A stretch of 5,493 nucleotides of DNA from Crocinitomicaceae bacterium (lineage in GTDB: Bacteria > Bacteroidota > Bacteroidia > Flavobacteriales_D > Crocinitomicaceae), in assembly GCA_030830385.1 (NCBI GenBank), contig JAURNA010000264.1, positions 1 to 5,493 on the forward strand. Direction: 5' to 3'. How positions within the stretch are numbered: the first letter of the stretch is position 1; every line of letters begins with the position of its first letter. Below are positions 1 through 5,388 of the stretch, piece after piece. The notes beneath the pieces were generated by a model. The model had not been told where the DNA came from, did no database searches, and was given only the letters and a program-made list of their open reading frames with translations. The position numbers were made by a program, and so were the translations under genes.

Positions 1-2899
1 CAAATCCACTGGCAAGGAGGGTTTTGCTTCGCTGATTCTGAACGGTGTAGTCTCCACCCAAAATGCTCGACGTCCGGTTAAAAAAAACGGTGTTTCTCAG
101 ATTTGATGAAGTCGAAATCAAGCTTGTATCGGCGATTTCGGTTAAAAACGGATTGAGTGATTCCCTTCCGCTGAAATAGTTCGTTTTTCGATTAATGCGA
201 ATACGGGCCTGGTCAGAAAATCGCGACATGAACTTCAAAAAACCTTTCTTTCTTCCCCAAATTCGCTCGGCTCGCCAGTAAATGGACTGATTCAATTCAT
301 TAGAATAGGATTTCACGTATTCATTACTCGGTGTAAACACCCGAATGTAACTCGCCTGATCTACGAATTGCGCAACCTCAAACTCGTTCAAATCCTTTAT
401 CCCGTCTCCATTGTAATCAATCCACGTATAAACTCCCTGGCCATCATTTACCTGTATGTAGAGAAACTCGCGCTTCAATTCCAGTCCGGATCCGATTTCG
501 TAGAAATTGTTGACCGTGAGCGCACCTTGCCAAAAACTGGAGGTATATTCAATTCGACCGAGAAGTGTATTTTCCGGGGCTTGCTGTATCAACGTGCTAT
601 CTGTAATGAACAATTCACGGTAACTTCCAATGATGTTGATTCGTTGATTTTTCCAGGAATTGAGGTCAATTTCGGCTCCCATGGAACGCGCATTGGCCGC
701 AGGTCGGAGCACTACACTGTCGGAGCGTTTGTCGTATCGTTCCCGGTAAAATACCCTGAATTGACTCTCCAGTGAATCACTGGTTCCTACATACAACTGA
801 TAATCGAAGAACTGATAGCTATTTGTATTGAGAATGTCGGAGCGGAATCGATTCAACTCGTGATCGTCTTTGTAGCCGATTTTGAACCGGCCGAACGACT
901 GCGAAATGTCCGCACGATGTCGAATGAATTCGTTGATCTGATCCGTTTTACTTCCCAGGTAACTTCCGTCCCAAACGGCTGAAAATCCATTTGACATCCA
1001 CTTACCGCTGCTTACTCCCCGCAGTCCTCTGTAGTCTGTTCCAATGAGGAATTGCTGACCGGAAAAATCGAAATTACCTTTCTTTGCATGTATAAAATTT
1101 CCTCCTACTTTTGAGGCCAGTTGATTCCCGAGGTAGCCTTTGTTGCGCGTGTTCCAATCTCTATCAAACTCTACCGCACGATATTGTTCGATCGGTTCAA
1201 AATTTCTGTCACGAGCCTCCAATTCGATTTTCGTTCTCAAAATCCAACTCGAAGCACTGTCTTTGGAAAGCGGAATGTCTCCAATCAATCGAGCCAGGGT
1301 TCCGATGCCCGGATCGTCTTTCGAATCGAAGCGCGAAAACGTATTTACATCGTAGTTTGTGTAAGCGACTTCACTCTCTAACGAGAGTTTATCCGTAAGA
1401 TTCACCTTCACTCCTGAAGAAACCATTTGTTTCTGCTTGGGAGTCACAACTCGCCGCGATGCACGGTAATCACCCGTGGGGCCACTTGCATCCGGTGCAA
1501 CCCATTTGAAAACTTTTCCGAGTGCATTAAAGTGGCTGAATTGATAATCTCCCTGATTGGGTCCAACGTATTCAAATGTCGCTTTGTACACAGCCGAATC
1601 CGGATGCACTGAATAAACAAGAACCGAATCATAAATTGTGGAGTCGATCATTTTGTAGAGGTTCTGATTTTCGAAGTAACCCACGGAATCGATACTGGAA
1701 ATTCGCGCAAGATCCAACGTGTCACCGATGGAGGCCAATAACTGACGTTGACTCAATGAAAGGTCCTGTTGCAGGGTCTGATTCTTGGCATCTTGCTCTG
1801 AATAGGCGTTGAACCAAAACTTGGTCCTCTTGGACTCGTAGGTGGTGGAAGTTTGAAACAAGGACCTGGCATAGTTCTGATCCGAATACTGAAACTCGAC
1901 AACAATTCGCGAGTCTTTCGTGATTTGGTTGCGGGATGTGAACGTTACCTCGGCCAAATTGTAATCCACCACGTAATCGAATTCTTGACCGCGTTCAAGT
2001 AATCTACCATCGATGTAGACGCGCTCCGTGCCCGATAATATGATGATGAAGGGTTCATTTTGCGCCCCCCGTAACCGATATGGTCCCTGGTTTCCTTCAA
2101 CTCCCTGAATGATTTGTCGATTGAATTTACCGCGTGAGAGAGCACCACTGGCCTTCGTTGTCCAGCTTCGGAGGGTATCATTCGTCCATCGGTAGGTCGT
2201 TGTGAGTCCTTGCGCCCGTTTTCTGAAGGTCATAAAATAGCCCTTCGGCCTGTACAGCCAAAAATCTCCGGCCGTGAGTTGTACCCGATCGTTGTACACC
2301 TGGATAAATACCTGGTCGAATTCCTGCAGTTTATTTGTGTTTCCGTCAGGCTGTATGGGCAGATTGTCGTCTGAAACGGACGCTAACAGCTTCAAATTGG
2401 GAGCAATCTGACCGGAGAGAGAGAGGTTCAATGTTGAGTTTACTCCTAAATCCTGGTTGTTTCCGAAGGTAATTCCCCGTGATATACTCCCTGATTTATT
2501 CAAACCCGTTCCTCCAAATAAATCCTGATTAGACGTGGACGAAGTGATCAGAAACTGATCCTGAAACCCTTTGTTGCGTTCGTAAATCAAACTTGTGTCT
2601 CGTGCCCGATCGACACGCGACAAATTCATGGGCAGAACACGGTATTGAACCTGAATTGAGTCCGGGCAAGGAGTCTCAAGAATCAGCAAACCCTTTGTGT
2701 AGTTCAATTGATAATCGTTTCGATTGAGTTTTTTCGTTCCGCAGCGGGCTTCAAATGATCCCGGATAGATCGTGAGTGTATCAAGTAGTATGGTATCTGA
2801 ATAAGGCAGTTTTTTTTGCCGCAGGGAGGATTGCCCGAACACAGAACCTGCCCCGAAAACGAGAATTCCTATTAAAAGTAGCCCTTTGAGCACTGCCAT
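1..2899 (-). CDS. Large uncharacterised Bacteroidota outer-membrane-type protein, 5' part (partial, runs off left edge)
   Basis: Translating the minus strand from the ATG at 2899 gives 966 codons without a stop to the window edge, so the C-terminus is missing. Residues 1-22 form a signal peptide (Lys5, a Leu/Ile/Val/Phe core, likely cleavage after VFG before Gln23), so the protein should be exported. The rest is rich in alternating polar/hydrophobic and aromatic stretches, as in outer-membrane beta-structure. Visible landmarks are a DYQLNY hairpin-like motif at 62-67, a stretch beginning SVSDDNLPIQPDGNT at 174-188, VYIDGRLL with GQEFDYVVDY at 294-313, and an EF-hand-like acidic loop at 828-839. 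From memory, these resemble long uncharacterised Bacteroidota surface proteins and parts of the gliding/type IX secretion protein SprA, but I cannot assign it to SprA. An in-frame GTG at 2905 is an alternative start; a stop at 2939-2941 bounds the frame upstream. Existence is near certain; function is unknown. Confidence 0.9.
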   Translation of the reverse strand, partial: MAVLKGLLLIGILVFGAGSVFGQSSLRQKKLPYSDTILLDTLTIYPGSFEARCGTKKLNRNDYQLNYTKGLLILETPCPDSIQVQYRVLPMNLSRVDRARDTSLIYERNKGFQDQFLITSSTSNQDLFGGTGLNKSGSISRGITFGNNQDLGVNSTLNLSLSGQIAPNLKLLASVSDDNLPIQPDGNTNKLQEFDQVFIQVYNDRVQLTAGDFWLYRPKGYFMTFRKRAQGLTTTYRWTNDTLRSWTTKASGALSRGKFNRQIIQGVEGNQGPYRLRGAQNEPFIIILSGTERVYIDGRLLERGQEFDYVVDYNLAEVTFTSRNQITKDSRIVVEFQYSDQNYARSLFQTSTTYESKRTKFWFNAYSEQDAKNQTLQQDLSLSQRQLLASIGDTLDLARISSIDSVGYFENQNLYKMIDSTIYDSVLVYSVHPDSAVYKATFEYVGPNQGDYQFSHFNALGKVFKWVAPDASGPTGDYRASRRVVTPKQKQMVSSGVKVNLTDKLSLESEVAYTNYDVNTFSRFDSKDDPGIGTLARLIGDIPLSKDSASSWILRTKIELEARDRNFEPIEQYRAVEFDRDWNTRNKGYLGNQLASKVGGNFIHAKKGNFDFSGQQFLIGTDYRGLRGVSSGKWMSNGFSAVWDGSYLGSKTDQINEFIRHRADISQSFGRFKIGYKDDHELNRFRSDILNTNSYQFFDYQLYVGTSDSLESQFRVFYRERYDKRSDSVVLRPAANARSMGAEIDLNSWKNQRINIIGSYRELFITDSTLIQQAPENTLLGRIEYTSSFWQGALTVNNFYEIGSGLELKREFLYIQVNDGQGVYTWIDYNGDGIKDLNEFEVAQFVDQASYIRVFTPSNEYVKSYSNELNQSIYWRAERIWGRKKGFLKFMSRFSDQARIRINRKTNYFSGRESLNPFLTEIADTSLISTSSNLRNTVFFNRTSSILGGDYTVQNQRSKTLLASGF
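380..418 (-). other. EF-hand/dockerin-like acidic loop within the large outer-membrane-type protein
   Basis: Codons 828-840 encode Asp-Tyr-Asn-Gly-Asp-Gly-Ile-Lys-Asp-Leu-Asn-Glu-Phe. The spacing D1, N3, D5, G6, D9, E12 fits a calcium-binding loop of the EF-hand/dockerin type, although the hydrophobic residue sits at position 7 and not at the usual position 8. It is preceded by VYTWI and followed by a FEVAQF segment. Calcium binding is inferred from the pattern only. Confidence 0.5.
2834..2899 (-). other. Signal peptide coding segment of the large outer-membrane-type protein
   Basis: The first 22 codons encode a short N-region with Lys5, a hydrophobic core from Leu7 to Phe15, and a small-residue C-region ending Ser-Val-Phe-Gly before Gln23. 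The ...FGQ ending is very common at signal peptidase I sites in Bacteroidota exported proteins. No lipobox cysteine is present, so a lipoprotein is unlikely. Confidence 0.8.
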
Positions 2900-2927
2900 A
2901 TTCACGAATGTACAACGTTCGAGTAAG

Positions 2928-2946
2928 AAAAATCGTGTTCAACGAT
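2928..2946 (-). terminator. Weak candidate intrinsic terminator or leader hairpin ahead of the outer-membrane gene
   Basis: Read on the minus strand, ATCGT (from 2946), a 5-base loop TGAAC and ACGAT form a stem followed directly by TTTT. The stem has only 5 pairs, two of them G-C, so it is weak. It lies about 30 bases before the ATG at 2899. It could end transcripts from the Lrp/AsnC-type gene, or lie in the leader of the outer-membrane gene as an attenuator. Confidence is low because the stem is short. Confidence 0.2.
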
Positions 2947-3045
2947 GATTAAGATTGATTTACGGGACACATGGTGCATCGCGGAAAACGAAACATTTGT
3001 CAAAATCAATTTTGCTTTCGGAAGCAAGTGCTGCTATGATTCGAA

Positions 3046-3071
3046 GAGAACCGTAAAGGCATCGGGTTCTC
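3046..3071 (-). repeat. Perfect 7-bp inverted repeat in the intergenic gap
   Basis: GAGAACC at 3046-3052 is matched by its exact reverse complement GGTTCTC at 3065-3071 around a 12-base loop. No T-tract follows on either strand. It may be part of a structured leader or 3' untranslated RNA, or an operator; the sequence alone does not say which. Confidence 0.35.
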
Positions 3072-3117
3072 AGGCGAGAAACTTGACGGCAAACTTTACC
3101 AACATGAGATCGTGTTT

Positions 3118-3141
3118 TTCCTGCTCAGTATTTGGCAGGAA
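3118..3141 (-). repeat. Perfect 7-bp inverted repeat downstream of the Lrp/AsnC-type gene
   Basis: TTCCTGC at 3118-3124 is followed, after a 10-base loop, by its exact reverse complement GCAGGAA at 3135-3141. It begins 22 bases past the stop codon on the minus strand. The strand reading away from the regulator has an A-run and not a T-run after the stem, so it is not a standard intrinsic terminator. It could be a 3'-end stabilising stem-loop. Confidence 0.4.
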
Positions 3142-3163
3142 CAACGACAATAATGCAACAGCA

Positions 3164-3625
3164 CTATTTCAGAATAATGCTCGTGGAGTACTTTATTTCC
3201 TCCAATACAATCTGACTTTCAATGTCACTGATGTTATGAATTAAGGACAGCTCGTTCACCAGAAAATTCCTGAACTCCTGAATATTGGAAAACCGAACCT
3301 TTGCCAGAAAATCAAAGCTTCCGGAAGTATGATAAAACTCCATCACAGCTGTTAGTCTTTCCATTTGGTGCACAAACTCTTCCCGTTTTTCCGAATGGTG
3401 GTCCTTAATTGTAATATTGATAAACACCGTAATGTTTTTTCCAATCAAATCTGCGTCTAATAACGCAACGTATTGTTTAATGATTCCTGAATTCTGGAGT
3501 TTTTTGATTCGCTCGTAAATCGGGGTTGTCGTCAACGACAACGCTGAGGCTAATTCCTTCGCTGTAACCATCGCGTTGCTTTGGAGTTTTTCAAGGATTT
3601 TAATGTCAATCGCATCAAGTTTCAT
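3164..3625 (-). CDS. Lrp/AsnC-family transcriptional regulator
   Basis: This is a complete 153-residue protein, the usual length of the family. Residues 3-60 form the N-terminal winged helix-turn-helix: the DAIDIKILEKLQ helix, then AKELASALSLTTTPIYERIKKLQNSG at 22-47 with the typical P-x-x-ERI-KKL recognition helix, then GIIKQYVALLD. Residues 65-150 are the effector-binding/oligomerisation (RAM) domain, including the family's HTSGSFDFLAKV segment at 99-110. Family members bind DNA as dimers or higher oligomers and usually respond to amino acids. The ATG at 3625 gives the standard MKLDxxDxKIL start. It is divergent from the arginine decarboxylase operon across 106 bases holding an Lrp-like palindrome, so self-regulation and control of that operon are plausible inferences. 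The effector cannot be read from the sequence. Confidence 0.95.
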   Translation of the reverse strand: MKLDAIDIKILEKLQSNAMVTAKELASALSLTTTPIYERIKKLQNSGIIKQYVALLDADLIGKNITVFINITIKDHHSEKREEFVHQMERLTAVMEFYHTSGSFDFLAKVRFSNIQEFRNFLVNELSLIHNISDIESQIVLEEIKYSTSIILK

Positions 3626-3653
3626 ACAAAAACAACTAAAATTTTACCAATGA

Positions 3654-3668
3654 TAGTAAATATTACTT
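3654..3668. promoter_or_regulatory. Candidate Lrp-type operator palindrome
   Basis: TAGTAAATATTACTT contains perfect arms AGTAA and TTACT around ATA. It agrees with the E. coli Lrp consensus YAGHAWATTWTDCTR at 13 of 15 positions by my count, the exceptions being positions 9 and 15. It lies 29 bases upstream of the regulator's start codon and 64 bases upstream of the operon's first start. Site identity is inferred from the consensus match and from the adjacent Lrp/AsnC gene. Confidence 0.5.
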
Positions 3669-3669
3669 A

Positions 3670-3686
3670 TATAATTCTCCATTATA
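3670..3686. promoter_or_regulatory. Perfect inverted repeat TATAAT-N5-ATTATA
   Basis: The arms TATAAT (3670-3675) and ATTATA (3681-3686) are exact reverse complements around TCTCC. Each strand therefore carries a TATAAT hexamer. It could be an operator half-site pair or a bidirectional -10-like core. Good -35 partners are not visible on either strand, and Bacteroidota primary sigma factor does not use this consensus, so an operator reading is at least as likely. Confidence 0.35.
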
Positions 3687-3693
3687 GCCGTTA

Positions 3694-3709
3694 TCACTTT
3701 TAAAGGTGA
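3694..3709. promoter_or_regulatory. Imperfect palindrome TCACTTTTAAAGGTGA
   Basis: This 16-base sequence is self-complementary except for one T/G pair. It lies 22 bases before the first start codon of the plus-strand operon and overlaps the only -7-like element found there, so a bound protein could block transcription. It is the third palindrome in the region; its sequence differs from the Lrp-like site, which may point to a second regulator or a weak site of the same one. Confidence 0.3.
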
Positions 3710-3731
3710 AATTTGACTTAAAAATGCATTC

Positions 3732-4004
3732 ATGAAAAAAGTCATCAAAGCTTTTAAAAAGCTGAGTAAGGGTGATCAAAACGAATTATACTCAGATTAT
3801 TCTGCGGGTGAATTGGAGCGCACGATGTTTCCCTACAACGGAAACCTGGAACAAGGTGTGTTGTTCAAAACCGAAGAATGCATTTACCTCGTTCCTATTT
3901 CTTCGATCGTCGAGATGAAATCTTCCGTTGGTGATGAGGAGGAAGATGAAGATGAAAATACCGATGTTGACATCCGTGAAGCCGAAATTCCTGATGAAGA
4001 ATAA
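3732..4004 (+). CDS. Small protein with basic head and acidic tail, first gene of the arginine decarboxylase operon; function unknown
   Basis: This 90-residue protein belongs to no family I recognise. The first 13 residues are strongly basic (Lys 2, 3, 6, 9, 10, 13). Residues 25-62 look like a small folded unit, including GVLFKTEECIYLVPISSIVEM. The last 23 residues (68-90) hold 15 Asp or Glu and are probably disordered. There is no signal peptide or membrane segment, so it should be cytoplasmic. Its stop (TAA at 4002-4004) overlaps the decarboxylase start (ATG at 3994) by 11 bases, so the two are almost certainly co-transcribed and perhaps translationally coupled. It is probably real, not a shadow: it opens the operon right after the regulatory region and has an ordinary globular-plus-tail composition. 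A role in controlling or assembling the decarboxylase is a guess from context. Confidence 0.8.
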   Translation: MKKVIKAFKKLSKGDQNELYSDYSAGELERTMFPYNGNLEQGVLFKTEECIYLVPISSIVEMKSSVGDEEEDEDENTDVDIREAEIPDEE

Positions 4005-5388
4005 ATACCACGATCTGATAGATCAAACATTTGACTTTCCTCAACCGGAATTTCAGTTGGACAATGACAATCTGCGTTTTCACGGAATCGAACTAAACAA
4101 ACTCGTTCAGAAATACGGAACCCCTCTAAAATTTTCTTTTCTCCCGATCATTGGTGAGAAGATTGATCTGTGCCGGAAATGGTTCGCCAACGCTTTCGAA
4201 GAAAATAACTATAACGGTAACTACTATTACAGTTATTGTACCAAGAGTTCCCATTTTGACTTTGTTCTGAAGGAATGTCTGAAGAAAAAAGTAAACATTG
4301 AGACTTCATCGGCCTTCGATCTGGACATTATCATTTCACTGTTCAACAAAGGCTTACTGGAAGATGATATATACATACTTTGCAACGGTTATAAGACGAG
4401 ACAATACATCTCAAAAATGGCTCAACTCATCGCGTTGGGATTTAACCGAATCATTCCGATTATCGACAGCATTGATGAATTTGAACTGCTGGATGAAATG
4501 ATCCATACCAAGTTGCAAATAGGTATTCGCATTGCATCAGAAGAGGACCCAAAATTTGAATTTTATACATCACGCCTCGGAATTGGGTACCAGGACATCG
4601 TACCCTTTTACAACTGGAAAATCAAAGGACATAAAAAATTTAAATGCACCCTGCTTCACTTCTTTGTCAATACAGGAATTCGTGACAATGCATACTACTG
4701 GAATGAATTGCGGAAGTTCATCAATGTATACACGAATCTGATCAAAGTGGAGGCCCCCATTGAGCACCTTGATATCGGTGGTGGATTTCCGGTTAAAAAC
4801 TCCCTGGCCTTCGATTTTGATTACCAATACATGATCACAGAAATCGTCGCTCAAATAAAATCGGGAGCCATCAGTGCAGGAGCAGAACACCCGAACATTT
4901 TTACGGAATTTGGCTCATTTACGGTTGCGGAATCAGGGGGAACGATTTTTTCCATTGTGAATCAAAAAAAACAGAATGACAGAGAGCGTTGGAATATGAT
5001 TGATGGTTCATTTATGACAACTCTTCCCGATACCTGGGCAATTAACAAGCGCTTCATCATGCTTCCGATCAACAGATGGAACGATCGGTACGAACGGGTT
5101 TTTCTCGGAGGAATGACTTGTGACAGCGATGACTACTACAACTCGGAGCAACACATCAATGCCATTTATCTGCCCGAATTCAAAGCAAAAAAGCCCTTGT
5201 ATATCGGCTTCTTCAATACCGGAGCGTATCAGGAATCCATATCCGGGTATGGCGGAATAAAACATTGCCTGATTCCAGCCCCGCAACACATCATTGTCGA
5301 CCGAAACGATGACGGAGAACTGACTGATGCCGTCTATCGTGAAGAACAAACCAGTCAGGAAATGCTCAAAATTTTGGGGTACGAATGA
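3994..5388 (+). CDS. speA: Biosynthetic arginine decarboxylase, PLP-dependent (fold type III)
   Basis: This 464-residue enzyme removes the carboxyl group of arginine to give agmatine, the first step of the agmatine route to putrescine, in the cytoplasm. It has the alanine-racemase-like PLP barrel plus C-terminal beta domain. The PLP lysine is Lys84 in YSYCTKSSHF (79-88), the glycine-rich phosphate loop is LDIGGGFP (259-266), and the C-terminal active-site parts are MTCDSDD (374-380, Cys376) and GAYQ with Tyr412. The usual EPGR motif is replaced by EFGS at 305-308. It is far shorter than E. coli SpeA (about 660 residues), matching the compact type I recall in Bacteroidota. I chose the ATG at 3994: a longer in-frame start at 3928 would add 22 very basic residues that are only the antiphase reading of the neighbour's acidic tail. 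A related diamino acid decarboxylase activity is possible, but the agmatinase next to it favours arginine. Confidence 0.9.
   Translation: MKNKYHDLIDQTFDFPQPEFQLDNDNLRFHGIELNKLVQKYGTPLKFSFLPIIGEKIDLCRKWFANAFEENNYNGNYYYSYCTKSSHFDFVLKECLKKKVNIETSSAFDLDIIISLFNKGLLEDDIYILCNGYKTRQYISKMAQLIALGFNRIIPIIDSIDEFELLDEMIHTKLQIGIRIASEEDPKFEFYTSRLGIGYQDIVPFYNWKIKGHKKFKCTLLHFFVNTGIRDNAYYWNELRKFINVYTNLIKVEAPIEHLDIGGGFPVKNSLAFDFDYQYMITEIVAQIKSGAISAGAEHPNIFTEFGSFTVAESGGTIFSIVNQKKQNDRERWNMIDGSFMTTLPDTWAINKRFIMLPINRWNDRYERVFLGGMTCDSDDYYNSEQHINAIYLPEFKAKKPLYIGFFNTGAYQESISGYGGIKHCLIPAPQHIIVDRNDDGELTDAVYREEQTSQEMLKILGYE

Larger units (their letters stand above)
2900..3163. other. Intergenic gap with several stem-loops, no convincing gene
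   Basis: This 264-base stretch separates the end of the Lrp/AsnC-type gene from the start of the outer-membrane-type gene, both on the minus strand. I see no protein-like frame of useful length on the minus strand. It holds perfect inverted repeats at 3118-3141 (7-bp arms, 10-base loop), 3046-3071 (7-bp arms, 12-base loop), 3012-3027 (6-bp arms, 4-base loop) and 2932-2946 (5-bp arms, 5-base loop). It must contain the 3' untranslated region of the regulator, and probably the promoter and leader of the outer-membrane gene. I could not find a clean Bacteroidota TAnnTTTG promoter in it; TACATTCG at 2904-2911 (minus) is one base off but lies too close to the start codon to be convincing. Confidence 0.6.
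3626..3731. promoter_or_regulatory. AT-rich divergent promoter region between the Lrp/AsnC-type gene and the polyamine operon
   Basis: Transcription must start in both directions from this 106-base region. It is markedly AT-rich compared with the flanking genes and contains three palindromes, centred near 3661, 3678 and 3701. No exact Bacteroidota promoter (TTG...TAnnTTTG) is visible. GAAATTTG at 3708-3715 on the plus strand matches the -7 element at all but the first base, with no obvious upstream TTG partner. TATAAT occurs on both strands within 3670-3686. No purine-rich Shine-Dalgarno sequence precedes either ATG, as is common in Bacteroidota. Confidence 0.7.

Noticed and set aside
368..775. 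135-codon plus-strand open frame
   Set aside because: It is entirely antisense to the continuous outer-membrane-type gene, which has a signal peptide and recognisable segments.
1111..1398. Three overlapping plus-strand frames in 1111-1398
   Set aside because: They overlap each other in different frames and are antisense to the long minus-strand gene.
2810..2817. Eight-base A/T run just after the signal peptide of the outer-membrane gene, considered as a phase-variation tract
   Set aside because: Similar eight-base runs occur at 80-87 and in the decarboxylase at 4964-4971, all in frame as Lys-Lys or Phe-Phe codons, so it fits ordinary AT-rich coding sequence.
2904..2911. TACATTCG (minus strand) as a Bacteroidota -7 promoter element for the outer-membrane gene
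   Set aside because: One base differs from TAnnTTTG, no well-spaced TTG partner is visible, and it ends only a few bases before the start codon.
3012..3027. TTGCTT-TCGG-AAGCAA hairpin as an intrinsic terminator of the Lrp/AsnC-type gene
   Set aside because: On the transcribed strand the stem is followed by AATTGATTTT and not a continuous T-tract, so it is not a convincing terminator and is kept only as part of the structured gap.
2945..3244. 99-codon plus-strand open frame between the regulator and the outer-membrane gene
   Set aside because: Its last quarter is antisense to the Lrp/AsnC-type gene, its composition is not protein-like (scattered Cys, many Asn), and I recognise no motif. It is most likely chance.
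3928..3993. Longer N-terminus for the arginine decarboxylase starting at 3928
   Set aside because: The 22 extra residues are Lys/Arg/Met-rich only because they read the acidic-tail codons of the upstream gene in another frame, and the family normally starts near the chosen Met.
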